Origin: an uncultured Methanobrevibacter sp.
Lineage (GTDB): Archaea > Methanobacteriota > Methanobacteria > Methanobacteriales > Methanobacteriaceae
Length of the DNA stretch: 64,000 nucleotides
Direction of reading: 5' to 3'
Assembly: GCA_900317865.1 (NCBI GenBank)
Contig: ONIK01000012.1
Coordinates: forward strand, 1 to 64,000
Shown here: positions 8,689-18,424 of the stretch, piece by piece
How the letters are laid out: each line of letters begins with the position of its first letter
Numbering within the stretch: the first letter of the stretch is position 1
Made by a program: the position numbers and the translations under genes
Notes under the pieces: generated by a model
What the model was told of the DNA's origin: nothing
The model's database searches: none
What the model saw: the letters and a program-made list of their open reading frames with translations, nothing else

Positions 8689-9549
8689 ATGAAAAGAACA
8701 GCACTAAAAATTGGATATATAGGAACTAATTTTCATGGTTTTCAAAGACAGCCTAATGTAAGGACTGTTGAAGAAGAATTAATATATCATTTACGTAAAT
8801 TGGATTATATTGATGATTTAAAGAAGTCTCGATTTAGAATAGCAGGCAGAACGGATGCTGGAGTTCATAGTTTAGGCAATGTCATTAGTTTTCAGTCTGA
8901 AAAAGAAGTTAGAGTGAATGAAATTAATAATAGTCTTCCGGACGATATTCAAATTTTAGCAAAAGCTCCTGTTCGTTATGCTTTCAAACCAAGATATGCT
9001 CAAATGAGGCAATATCGCTACTTATTATTCCGAGATTTAGACATTGATAAATTAAATAAAGTGGCTGAAGTCTTTAAAGGAACTCATAACTTCACTAATT
9101 TTACAAAAAGATTTCAAAAGACAACTACAAGGACAATTGACGATATTAAAATCACGAAAGTTGGCTTGGAAGATTATCACAAAAGAGAATTTCCTAATTT
9201 GCATGATACAATTTCTCCGATTTTCGTTGACATTTACGGCGAATCATTTTTATGGAATATGGTAAGAAAAATGATGCGTGTTTTTGTAGATGTGGCATTA
9301 GATAAAATGACTTTGGATGATGTCAATGATTTATTGAATCCTCCTGAAGATTCTCCACGGGCTAATATTAAAGTAATGGAAGCGGAATATCTGATTTTAA
9401 TGGATATTCAATATGATGGTATTAAGTTTAAATATGACGATTATGCTTGTAACCGCTTTAAAAAGAATTTGGTTGATTCACTGGATACTCTTCAAAAGAA
9501 GTATGCAATCCGTGAATCTATGATAAAAAGTTTAAATGATTTGCTTTAA
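8689..9549 (+). CDS. truA: tRNA pseudouridine(38-40) synthase TruA
   Basis: A 286-residue pseudouridine synthase that converts uridines 38-40 of the tRNA anticodon arm. The catalytic aspartate is D56 in GRTDAGVHS, and other family blocks are IGYIGTNFHGFQRQP near the start, RQYRYLLF in the middle, and IYGESFLWNMVRKMM toward the end. The length is normal. It lies about 50 bases behind the GNAT gene but seems to have its own promoter and no ribosome site. It is the last intact core gene before the accessory zone. Confidence 0.92.
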   Translation: MKRTALKIGYIGTNFHGFQRQPNVRTVEEELIYHLRKLDYIDDLKKSRFRIAGRTDAGVHSLGNVISFQSEKEVRVNEINNSLPDDIQILAKAPVRYAFKPRYAQMRQYRYLLFRDLDIDKLNKVAEVFKGTHNFTNFTKRFQKTTTRTIDDIKITKVGLEDYHKREFPNLHDTISPIFVDIYGESFLWNMVRKMMRVFVDVALDKMTLDDVNDLLNPPEDSPRANIKVMEAEYLILMDIQYDGIKFKYDDYACNRFKKNLVDSLDTLQKKYAIRESMIKSLNDLL

Positions 9550-9579
9550 GATTGACTTGACATGACCTTGTTTTTTGCA

Positions 9580-10443
9580 TTAAAGAGTATTGGCAGAAAT
9601 TATTTAATTTTGAACATTTTTCACATCGTCATTTATTGTAATAATTTTATGTTGATGATATAAAGTTTATTGAACTAATAACCGAATGTAAATCCATATT
9701 TTTCTCTTTAATGGGATTAAATAACCTTATTAATTTATATGGTGCCGCAATAGTGAACATCATGTTTTGAACTCTTTTTAATCCAGTAATGGGAATACCA
9801 TAATAATGATAAATTCTTTTAAAAGTTCCATTATGTGCTTCTACAGTCTTAGAACATAATTTATATTCTTTAATTTCTTATTCTAAAGACATTAAGTGTT
9901 CAGTTTTATATGTAACTTCATGTATATATTGGGTTATGGTTCTGTGGTTCTTTTTGTAGCATTTTTCTTTGTATTTGCATTTTTTACAGGCTTCGTAGTT
10001 GGAATAAACTAATTTAACTTTATTTCCCCCTCCTTTTTCTTGTGGTGCGGGATACGTACCATCAATAGTTAATTCTTGATTTTCGCGACAGATAAAAACA
10101 TTTTTATTATTCAAAATTATAGTAATCAAAACTCAATATATTTAATTAAACAATTGTAAAATTAATTATAATTTATTATATATTTGTAATTAATAATATA
10201 AATGGATTTAATAACTTATTGTAATAATAAATACTAATTAATTAGAATTATAAATAATTAACAAATATTAATGTGATATATTATAATTTAGGTTAATTCT
10301 GATTGTAAAACTAAAAAATAGGAGAAAAATTTAACTTAAAAAAAATAAAATTATCAATATTGAAAAAAATATAAAAAAGTAGTGAAATTAATAAAAAAAT
10401 GAACGGCATCTAAAAACTAATAATTTCTGCCAACACTCTTAAA
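9580..10443. mobile_element. Decayed insertion sequence with recognisable terminal inverted repeats
   Basis: The left end (9580-9604) and the reverse complement of the right end (10420-10443) match at about 21 of 24 bases around the core GTTGGCAGAAATTAT / ATTGGCAGAAATTAT. Between them lies a transposase remnant on the minus strand (9647-10129) and about 290 bases of AT-rich sequence where the transposase N-terminus should be. The element is about 860 bp, so part of the gene was deleted. The right end stops about 17 bases before the stop codon of the adhesin gene. No clear target duplication is visible. Confidence 0.7.
9647..10129 (-). pseudogene. Transposase C-terminal remnant (IS1182/DDE_Tnp_1_6-like)
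   Basis: The minus-strand frame reads from 10129 (TTG, not a true start) to a stop at 9878-9880, and then continues in the same frame to 9647. The stop replaces one codon between MSLE and EIKEYK. The first part has ICRENQELTIDG and a zinc-type cysteine set (CKKCKYKEKC); the second has SKTVEAHNGTFKRIYHYYGI, LKRVQNMMFTIAAPYKL. Both parts resemble the C-terminal half of IS1182-type DDE transposases. The N-terminal two thirds are missing. It lies within the inverted-repeat-bounded relic. A second, more eroded copy is at 14851-15123. Confidence 0.7.
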
Positions 10444-10459
10444 CTCTTTCACTGAATCA

Positions 10460-13400
10460 TTAATGTGTCTCCATTATAGTTATTTTGTTTGCAATGCTTG
10501 AACCATTAAAACTTGAAGTTATAATGTATTCACCAGGCATTAAGTTAATGTTTAACTTTGATATACCTAAATCATCAGTTGTTCTGTTGTAGAATACTCC
10601 ATTGATGTTGAATGTAATGTTCTGATTTGCATAAGCTTTACCTTGTCCATCAAGCAGATTAACTTTGAATTGGGTTTGGTCACCGTATTTCATTGCAATG
10701 TCTGTAGCATACAATACAGGTAATACTGTGATGATATTTGACACGCTGCATCCGTTGTATTCTGCGGTTATGATGTAAGATCCGGGATTTAAGTTAATGT
10801 TTAGTTTAGCTATTTCTGATTCATTGGTTTGTCTTTCGTAAAATACTCCGTTGATGTTGAATTTTACAGTTTTTCCTGCACCAACTGTTTTACCGTCTTC
10901 ACCTAAAAGTTTTACTGTGTATTGTGTAGCGTTTTTATAATATTTTATAATATTTTTGTTTTCAGTGATTAGTGGTAGTACTGTAATGTTGTTTGTTGCC
11001 ATATCTCCAGTTACAAGGTTAATTGCTGTGATTACATATTCGCCCTGTTCTAAATTAATATTTAATTTTGCCAAACCTTTATCTCCGGACACTTTACGAT
11101 CATACAGCACTCCATTGATGTTGAATCTTACGTTAGTCTCGTTAGTCAGGTATTTACCATTGCTGTCTAAAAATGTTGCATAATATTGAGTTCCATTTTT
11201 AAATATTTTTACAATATCTGTACCGTTTACGGTAGGTAAAATAGTTACAACTGAATAAACAGTTTGATTATCGACTGTAACATTGACATCATAAACTCCA
11301 GCAACTAATCCTAGAGCAATGCTTGCACTACCGTTAGTATCAGTAGTTCTGGTGTATGTGACACCATTAATTTTAATGGTCACGGATTTATTTGTTAAAG
11401 GATTTCTTTTACTGTCAGTTACTTTAACTGTAAATCTTTCAGGTCCGTTGTAATATTTATTAACATCTGGTGCGGTAATGATAATGTCTGATGTAGTTTC
11501 TTTTACAATTACAGTTACATTTGTTTCAATTGGATTATATTTTTCATCACCAGAGTAAGTTACAGGAACGGTAGTGTTTCCAACAGGCAAATTGATTAAA
11601 ACGGTGTTTGCAGTACCATTAATAACAGTAATGATTTCATTACCAATAGTTATTTTACCTGTTGCATCCTCTGGTAAAGTTACTGTAATGGTAGCGTTTT
11701 CACCTTCTGTAATTTCTGGAGCATCAATAGTAATGGTAGCATTTTCTTTTCCTTTGGAGTTAACTACAATTTCAACTGTAGTGGAAGCAGGATTATAATT
11801 ATCATCTCCAGGATATTTAATTATTGCCGTTGTATTCGCATTTAATCCAGGAACAATGGCTATAGCAGTTCCTTTGTTAATGGATGCGAAGTAAACACCA
11901 TTGCCTGCATCAACACTGACTTTACCTATTGCTTTTTCAAAGTTTGTTATGATAATTGTAGCGTTTTCACCAATAGTTATTGGTTTGGCTGTAGCTTTGA
12001 GTGTTAAATTATCTTTAGGTGCAGAACCTGTTAATTCTATTGGAATTGATATTATTTCATTATCAACAGTAGCATTTACAATATAAGTACGCTCCGTTTT
12101 GGATGAGAATTCTGAAGTTAAACCAACATAACCCGCAGTTTCACTTAAATAACCACCATCAGAAGATAATTTAATGTTTCTTAAAGGTAATGAACTAGTT
12201 GCGTCAGTGTTTGTTCCATTCCAAACAAAATTTGTGGTGATGGTGGATTTTTCACTGGCAGAAATTTCACTAGGATTAGCAGATACATTTAAAACAGCAT
12301 AACTTGAAGGAATTTGTTCAGTATTTATTAATTTTTCCCAATCGGGATTGTTTGAGCCCCACCAATTCTTATTTAATTCATTTTGGTATATTCCATCCTC
12401 AAAGAAAATTTCACTATATTCTGTTGCATTGTCATTAAACGCACAATTATTTATAACCACAGTATTATTCACTATGTAACAAGTACCACCATATGTAGCA
12501 CTATTGTTAATAAAGTCTGATTTTTCAATTGTTGCTTTACCATAAGTGAAAATAGCCCCACCTTTATTCAATGCACGATTATTTGTGAAATTAGATTTAT
12601 CAACAGTTACTGAAATGTCAGATAAAATTGCTCCTCCCTCATTATTTATTGCAATATTATTGGTGAAGTTAGATGAATCCACGATACCTATGCCTTTAAA
12701 GTGAATTGCACCTGCATAAACACCGGAATTATCCATAAATTCCGAATTATTGACTGTAACTTGACCAATAGAGTTTAATGCTCCTCCATCATAGGCATAA
12801 TTACTATTGAAAGAACAATTATCTACATCAACATTATTACCACTGTAAATTCCACCACCACTTATGTCTGCACGGTTATTATCAAAATTAGAATCGGATA
12901 CGATTGCATTAGTATTAAAGTAAACTCCTGCTCCATAAAAATTAGCAGAATTGTTAATAAAATTACATTTATTTACAATTCCACAATCTCCGATATAAAT
13001 TGCTCCTCCGTAATGTTTAACGGCATTATTTGTGAAATTAGACTGTGTTACAGTTGCATTATTTGTAAAATAGATTGCTCCTCCATCACGTGCATCATTA
13101 TTATTAAAAACAAAAGAATTAATATGTGAATCGGATGCATTCAAATAAATTGCACCACCTTTTTTTGCATGATTATAATCAAATATTGCTGCAATATTGG
13201 ATAAGGCTACTTTAGAAGAAGAATCAATGAAAATTGCACCACCATTTCGGCCTGCAGAATTATTAATAAATTTGCCATTAACAGTAAAATTAATGATATA
13301 TTTTGCATATGGATTAAAAGCAGCATATATTGCTATTGCACCACCATCCAACTTTGCAGAGTTATTAATAAACATGCCTCCAAAAGTTGTGTTTATTACA

Positions 13401-14674
13401 TTTGTGGTGATAGAAATAGCGCCTCCTGATTTTTCTGATACCTTATTGTTTATGAAAATTGCTGAAAAATTATCATTTATAGATTCTTCTAAGCCTATTG
13501 CTCCACAATAACGACCATAATTATTTATAAAAGTACCATTAATTGTATTGTTATAAGATTTACCCAAAATTATTGCAGATTCAGTATTATTTTCAAAATA
13601 ACCGCTAATGACATTATTTTTAAACTCTCCTGACACTTCTAGGGCTGCACCTACAAATTCATGAACATAATTATTGGAGAAATTACCTGAAAAAACACTA
13701 TTTGAAACATCCCAATCAAAAGTCAATCCTGCACCTGAACCTTCAGGAATATAATTTCCTATGAAATTCCCAGAATAAATTCCATGAGATGAATGATTAT
13801 TTGCATATAATGCTGCACCCCATAGCTTAGCATAGTTATAGGAAAAGTTTCCACTATATACATTGTAATCAGAATAGCCGAAGAAATAAAATACTCCACC
13901 CCAACGACCGTTTCCTTTATTTCTAACATAATTTCCTTCAAATGTGTCTTTTGTTGAATTCCCATTAAAATAGAATACTCCTCCATTTGATGCTGCTTTA
14001 TTTTCTTCACATAAAAGTTTCCAGAGATTATTTTTAGAATCATCATTTAAATAAATAGCTCCACCATCACCAATCGCGTTGTTTTGAATAAATGAACCTG
14101 TAAAAGTGTTATTTTCAACCATATCATTGAAATATATTGCTCCACCATTCACTGCTGAACTATTAATAAAATTTGCTTCTATTTTACTGTTTTTAAGTCC
14201 ATTTTCAAAGTATAATAATCCTCCATTACCTATAGAATTTCCTTGAACAAATGTTAATCCTTTGATATTGAAAGATGATGCTGATATATTAAAAATTCGA
14301 TAGTTATTTTCACCATCAAATATCACATCACCACTACCCCAATTTATAAGATTTAATTTTTTGTTAATAGTTAAATTCACATTTTTTAAACCATTATAAT
14401 TTCCAGGTGCAATGTAAATTGTGTCCCCATCATTTGATTTATTTATTGAACTTTTTAAATTGTTAAATGGATTACTATCTGATCCATCTCCATCATTACT
14501 TTTACTTCCATCAACATACCATTCTTTTTGAAAAACAGATGACGAATTACCTAATCCATAATCGTTGGGCATGTCTTGAATATCAGTTAAATTAGTATTT
14601 TCACTAGCTGAAACACATGCTATAGAAAAAAATAAAATAAATATACTTAACATTAAATAAAACTTAATTTTCAT
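10460..14674 (-). CDS. Adhesin-like surface protein, beta-helix plus Ig-like repeats (1404 aa)
   Basis: A giant secreted protein of the Methanobrevibacter adhesin-like class. Residues 1-24 are a signal peptide (MKIKFYLMLSIFILFFSIACVSA). From about residue 50 to 780 it is a right-handed parallel beta-helix built of short repeats of the type NNxAxxxGGAIYxxx, ending with the family segment NKNWWGSNNPDW. Then come Ig-like domains (TITIDAPEITEGENATITV type) and four C-terminal repeats of about 80 residues, each with FNINGVxYxRxT and LNINLxPGEYIIT. The repeats closely match those of 56196-60026 and 60236-61423. No membrane anchor or cell-wall domain is seen at the C-terminus. Likely role: cell-surface attachment to host or partner microbes (class knowledge). 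It lies between two IS relics. A GGAGAA ribosome site precedes the ATG. Confidence 0.85.
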   Translation of the reverse strand: MKIKFYLMLSIFILFFSIACVSASENTNLTDIQDMPNDYGLGNSSSVFQKEWYVDGSKSNDGDGSDSNPFNNLKSSINKSNDGDTIYIAPGNYNGLKNVNLTINKKLNLINWGSGDVIFDGENNYRIFNISASSFNIKGLTFVQGNSIGNGGLLYFENGLKNSKIEANFINSSAVNGGAIYFNDMVENNTFTGSFIQNNAIGDGGAIYLNDDSKNNLWKLLCEENKAASNGGVFYFNGNSTKDTFEGNYVRNKGNGRWGGVFYFFGYSDYNVYSGNFSYNYAKLWGAALYANNHSSHGIYSGNFIGNYIPEGSGAGLTFDWDVSNSVFSGNFSNNYVHEFVGAALEVSGEFKNNVISGYFENNTESAIILGKSYNNTINGTFINNYGRYCGAIGLEESINDNFSAIFINNKVSEKSGGAISITTNVINTTFGGMFINNSAKLDGGAIAIYAAFNPYAKYIINFTVNGKFINNSAGRNGGAIFIDSSSKVALSNIAAIFDYNHAKKGGAIYLNASDSHINSFVFNNNDARDGGAIYFTNNATVTQSNFTNNAVKHYGGAIYIGDCGIVNKCNFINNSANFYGAGVYFNTNAIVSDSNFDNNRADISGGGIYSGNNVDVDNCSFNSNYAYDGGALNSIGQVTVNNSEFMDNSGVYAGAIHFKGIGIVDSSNFTNNIAINNEGGAILSDISVTVDKSNFTNNRALNKGGAIFTYGKATIEKSDFINNSATYGGTCYIVNNTVVINNCAFNDNATEYSEIFFEDGIYQNELNKNWWGSNNPDWEKLINTEQIPSSYAVLNVSANPSEISASEKSTITTNFVWNGTNTDATSSLPLRNIKLSSDGGYLSETAGYVGLTSEFSSKTERTYIVNATVDNEIISIPIELTGSAPKDNLTLKATAKPITIGENATIIITNFEKAIGKVSVDAGNGVYFASINKGTAIAIVPGLNANTTAIIKYPGDDNYNPASTTVEIVVNSKGKENATITIDAPEITEGENATITVTLPEDATGKITIGNEIITVINGTANTVLINLPVGNTTVPVTYSGDEKYNPIETNVTVIVKETTSDIIITAPDVNKYYNGPERFTVKVTDSKRNPLTNKSVTIKINGVTYTRTTDTNGSASIALGLVAGVYDVNVTVDNQTVYSVVTILPTVNGTDIVKIFKNGTQYYATFLDSNGKYLTNETNVRFNINGVLYDRKVSGDKGLAKLNINLEQGEYVITAINLVTGDMATNNITVLPLITENKNIIKYYKNATQYTVKLLGEDGKTVGAGKTVKFNINGVFYERQTNESEIAKLNINLNPGSYIITAEYNGCSVSNIITVLPVLYATDIAMKYGDQTQFKVNLLDGQGKAYANQNITFNINGVFYNRTTDDLGISKLNINLMPGEYIITSSFNGSSIANKITIMETH

Positions 14675-14850
14675 TTTTTCTCCTTCAAAATTACTTTTAA
14701 TGGGACATCACAATGATATCAATAAAAAATTTAAGTTTCGAATTCTCTCTTTATAAAATTTCGAATCTCTTAATCAAATATTTTGATAATATTTGCTATG
14801 AATTATTTTGTTTTGAGAGTATATATATGTTTTATTCGTCTTAATATATA
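14675..14850. promoter_or_regulatory. Promoter region of the adhesin gene
   Basis: AT-rich upstream region of the minus-strand adhesin. TTTCGAAT occurs twice (about 14735 and 14758), which could be a small regulatory repeat. I see no gene here. Confidence 0.3.
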
Positions 14851-15123
14851 GAATTAGCTCTTGATGGTGTATATCCTTCCTACAGGAAAAATGATTGTGA
14901 TAACTTGGGCTTTTTTATTTCCAAGTTTGTAAAAATTGTAAATATGGAAAATATGTTACAAAACCAATCCTGAAACAATAACAAGATATGAATGAGTAAT
15001 GCATACGAAGTAGAAAGATTAATTTTCACTAAAGAGTAATAAAAAACCATAAACTATGGTTTAATCGTGGTAAAAATAGATAACGAAACTTTCAAAAGAA
15101 TCTACAACTCTGATTACATTTAG
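14851..15123 (+). pseudogene. Second, heavily eroded transposase relic of the same type
   Basis: Reading across several frame changes on the plus strand gives ELALDGVYPSYRKN, then CKNCKYGK, then CYKTNPETITRYE, and at 15070-15120 VKIDNETFKRIYNSDYI. These line up in order with ELTIDGTYP, CKKCKYKEK, CYKKNHRTITQYI and VEAHNGTFKRIYHYYGI of the relic at 9647-10129. The copy has many stops and frameshifts. It lies just upstream of the adhesin gene and points away from it, the mirror image of the first relic. I could not find its terminal repeats; its 3' side runs into the broken MATE gene. Confidence 0.6.
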
Positions 15124-15149
15124 GGTTTTTTTGGGGATGATGTAATAAT

Positions 15150-16203
15150 CGTATGTAATAATATATATTCATATTTTTTTCTAAATTTTTAAGAGAATAT
15201 TTGGCAAGAATATAGTTAATAATGCTTGAAAAACCTCTACCTGCAATGAAACATCCCCAAATACTTATTAACCATTATTTAAATAAATGCAAATATATAT
15301 GTGGTGGGAATTGTGCAGAATACGTCCGATATACCCTTCCTAATCCTTGATATAAATAAGTTGATGTGGTCCTATCTATAAAAAGGGGATGTATAATGCA
15401 GTGTACTTAATAAATGTGGAAATTCCTTCAAATAATTGAATATCATTTACAGATATTAAAAATACATAAACTAATTGATTTGAAAATGTTATAAATAAAA
15501 TAGCCACTGTTATTCCAATGATAACTGAATATATGCAACAATAATGGTGTGCTAGTTTTAAATATTTCATATTTTTAGAACCATATTGTGTTCCAACATC
15601 TGCAACAAATGCAGAACACATTGATGTTAAAGGCATTATGCCAAGTAAGTATATACGATTACCCGAAGAGAATATGCCAATACCTAAAGTTCTACTAACA
15701 ATACTTAAAATAATAAAATACAAATGATGCTGGAATTCTGGTATTTAGAATATCTTTTATAATTTCCCATTTTATTAAAATTTAATAATGTTTTCAGTAT
15801 TTAAATTGATATAAGTATCTTTTTTAATCAAAATCCAATAAAAAATCATTATTTCACTGATAAATGAAGTAAAAATAGTAGAAACTGCAGCACCTACAGA
15901 TTCCATATGTAATAAATAAATAAAAACGGGATTTAATGTTGCATTTAATGTTATGCCTAATGTCATTGCATATATAGCTCTTTTAATATCTCCTTCTGCA
16001 CGTAAAATAGCTGCTAATCCATTACTGAATACAAATTTTATCAAACCTGTGAATAAAGGTATAGAATAATCAACAGCTTCTTTATAAACTGGTGCATCTA
16101 TGTTACAAAAATTTAAAAATGGATTTAAAACTATTAACGGGATTGCTGATAAAATAATCGAACATACGAAAAATTTCATTAACCCTTTTATTTTAAAATT
16201 ATT
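15150..16203 (-). pseudogene. Broken MATE family efflux gene
   Basis: Three pieces line up with MATE proteins. 16203-15775 gives KIKGLMKFFVC through LRAEGDIKRAIYAMTLG, NPVFIYLL and KKDTYINL. 15723-15376 gives the second half (SRTLGIGIFSSGNRIYLLGIMPLTS...). After a further frame change, 15375 to about 15150 gives GPTSTYLYQGLGRVY and IWGCFIAGRGFSSIINYILAKYSL, the usual C-terminal segments. About 100 N-terminal residues are missing and at least two frameshifts are present, so it cannot make a working exporter. It abuts the transposase relic. It resembles the intact genes at 1-1264 and 46019-47392 but is more diverged. Confidence 0.75.
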
Positions 16204-16212
16204 TTAATGAAT

Positions 16213-17142
16213 TTACTCTTTTATTAAAAATGCACTCCCATCAATTTTTTTCACTTCTTTTTTTAATTCCATAATCTCCTTGTAAGCATCATCAAATGTT
16301 TTGTTTTCAAATTCATTATATTTAATAACAGAGATTGAAATTCCCATTATGGGAAACTTTTTTAAATTACCTTCCCTATCTGTAATTTCAATATATTTGT
16401 TTTTTAAATCCTTTTTATCATAATAATCTCTTATCCCTGATTCAAACCTACGGATAACTTCCTTACATATTTTTTCACTATGCCTATAATCTTTTAAAAT
16501 CATGACAAAGTCATCTCCACCTACATGGCCAATGAAATCATCAATAGTCCCAATTTCTGCAATTATGTTTTGTAAAAGGTTTGAAAAGAATAAAATAACA
16601 TCATTACCTCTTTTTAAACCATAATATTCATTGTAATCTTTAAAATTATCTAAATCAAGGAATATAAATGAAAATTCAGATTTTTCGATAAGTTCATATG
16701 TAATCTTTCTATCTATAATGGCACAGCAGGGGAGACCTGAAATATCATTAATATTTAGATTGTAATCAAAAGTTCCAAGTATATGCTTTATATTTGTTAA
16801 AATTTTCTTTTTATTTAATGGTTTTGGATAATATGTGATAATAGGAAGAAGTAACTCATTTTGTTTATAAATATCCTCTTTATTTGAAGTAAAAACGACT
16901 ACTGGAATAATTAAATAAAAAAGATGTTCTTTAACAAATCCCGTTAATTCTTTTAAATCATGTTTAATTCCATCTTTATTGATTATAATAAGATTAAAAT
17001 CAGTTTTAAAGTTTTTTAATAAATTATTTGGTTCAGAATTAGTGCATATAACTTTTATAGAGGAATCATTTTTAAATAGACTTTTTATAAATTTGCATAC
17101 ATCACCTAAATCATCTATAATAAATATTTTTTTTAAATCCAT
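16213..17142 (-). CDS. Receiver-like plus GGDEF-like domain protein (GGDDF variant)
   Basis: A 309-residue protein. Residues 1-125 resemble a response-regulator receiver domain: acidic D10/D11, a T/S at 85-86 and K107 in YPKP, but the position of the phospho-acceptor aspartate appears to be N55. Residues about 135-305 resemble a diguanylate cyclase domain: ISGLPCC (position of the DxLTGLxN segment), FIFLDLDNFKDYNEYYG with the metal-site aspartates, and FIGHVGGDDFVMI at 204-215, where GGDDF replaces GGDEF. No RxxD inhibitory site is seen. GGDEF proteins are uncommon in archaea, so lateral gain is possible (inference). Whether it makes c-di-GMP is open. A frameshifted paralogue lies directly upstream. 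Confidence 0.72.
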   Translation of the reverse strand: MDLKKIFIIDDLGDVCKFIKSLFKNDSSIKVICTNSEPNNLLKNFKTDFNLIIINKDGIKHDLKELTGFVKEHLFYLIIPVVVFTSNKEDIYKQNELLLPIITYYPKPLNKKKILTNIKHILGTFDYNLNINDISGLPCCAIIDRKITYELIEKSEFSFIFLDLDNFKDYNEYYGLKRGNDVILFFSNLLQNIIAEIGTIDDFIGHVGGDDFVMILKDYRHSEKICKEVIRRFESGIRDYYDKKDLKNKYIEITDREGNLKKFPIMGISISVIKYNEFENKTFDDAYKEIMELKKEVKKIDGSAFLIKE

Positions 17143-17183
17143 TTTTTTAACTCCTTTTTAACTATCTTTCATTAACAATTAAA

Positions 17184-18103
17184 TTAACTTTGTAGCATGA
17201 TGGATCCGCTGAAATCTTTTGCTTCATTTTTCTTATGCATCATTTCTTTAAACAGTTCATTGGCAGTAGAATATTTATTGGATTCATTTGTAATAGAAAT
17301 GATAGATAATGTACATATGGGAAATTTCTTTATCTCTCCATCTCTACTTAAAGTTGAAATATATCCATTTTTCCTATCTTCTTCACTATAATAGTCAGAT
17401 ATTCCAGCATCAAACTCTTCAACTATTTTATTGCCTACTTTTTTTGCAATTTCCTTATCTTCACATATAATTACAAAATCATCTCCGCCAGGATGACCCA
17501 TAAAATCTTTTGTACTTCCATATTTACTCACATTGTTTTTAATAATATTTGACATAAACCTTAAAACAGCATCTGATTTAAAAAAACCATAGTAATCGGT
17601 GTAAGCTTTAAACTTATCAATATCCATATACATTATTGTGAAATCTTGGTTATTATTTAATTTTTTTTCAATAACCTCATTTATCACATAATTACCAGGT
17701 AAAAATGAGATCGTTTTTACATTTCTACAGTATTTTAAAATTTTAATGGTGTTTGTTAATTGCTTATGATATAGCTCTTTGGTTATACTGTTATAATTAA
17801 ATGAATAAGCACATTTTATGTCTTCATCAATTTTTTTTGTGAATATCCAATAACTATGAGAGGTAATGAAAGCAAGTAATGAATAATTTTATTTATGATG
17901 TCTCGCACATTTCGATTTATATGGTCATAATCAATATATATAATATAATAATCTCTTTTAATATTTAATTTAAATGAATCGGAATCACTTCTGGAATATA
18001 TTAGCATGAGTGATTCGTCTTCCTTAATGGAATTATGTATTTTATTAAAAAACTTATTATCTTTATCATCACTGATTAACAATATTTTATCTTTTCTTAA
18101 CAT
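17184..18103 (-). pseudogene. Frameshifted paralogue of the receiver/GGDEF-like gene
   Basis: The N-terminal piece (18103-17816) reads a receiver-like domain with KILLISDDKDN and an acidic IYIDYDHI at the phospho-acceptor position, then stops after SQKKLMKT. One base change at a run of eight T (about 17830-17840 on plus) restores the frame, which then reads IDEDIKCAYSFNYNS ... TISFLPGNYVINEVIEKK and joins the GGDEF-like piece (17687-17184) with MDIDKFKAYTDYYG and FMGHPGGDDFVII. The rebuilt product is about 305 residues and colinear with 16213-17142. The break may be a real mutation, a phase-variable homopolymer or a sequencing error. The tandem layout shows a local duplication. Confidence 0.7.
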
Positions 18104-18424
18104 GTTATCAACAATATTTCCTTTTAATATCTTATTTATATATTATATTCGTCTTATTTGAATTTTTCTTACTAATATTTCTATTTTTTTCTTTATTATT
18201 ATATATTTGCACGAATATTCTGATTTTTCTGCTGCTGGTGATGTATATAAAGTATGCAATCAGGGAATTCTATGTAAAATATTTAAATGAGTTAAGGAGT
18301 TTTTGTTCCAATATTGTTTTTGTATTGGATTGTGTAATATACTTAGTGGATCATGATAGTAAACTTTATTCGGTATTTTAATAGTATAATATTACTATTT
18401 TTTAATCATTTTTCATATTCAACA
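18104..18424. other. Intergenic stretch without a recognisable gene
   Basis: AT-rich DNA between the frameshifted GGDEF-like gene and the purine permease. Apart from a small palindrome-like TAGTATAATATTACTA near 18380-18400 I see no coding frame, RNA or repeat. Confidence 0.5.

Noticed and set aside
9878..10129. 83-residue frame as an independent zinc-binding gene
   Set aside because: The same frame continues past a single stop into transposase sequence and the whole lies between inverted repeats, so it is a transposase relic.
13197..13511. 104-codon plus-strand frame inside the adhesin gene
   Set aside because: It is the shadow of the repetitive adhesin coding strand; no ribosome site or promoter.
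10460..14674. Beta-helix repeats of the adhesin as a possible CRISPR or DNA repeat array
   Set aside because: Repeats are of varied length at protein level and degenerate at DNA level; no constant repeat with unique spacers.
15191..15215. AAGAGAATATTTGGCAAGAAT looks like the IS terminal repeat of 9580
   Set aside because: It has the wrong orientation for the end of relic 2 and is explained as the reverse strand of the MATE C-terminal segment.
18380..18405. TAGTATAATATTACTA resembles the GTATTAC operator
   Set aside because: Lies at the 3' side of the purine permease gene, is not a pair at 32 bp, and has no promoter next to it.
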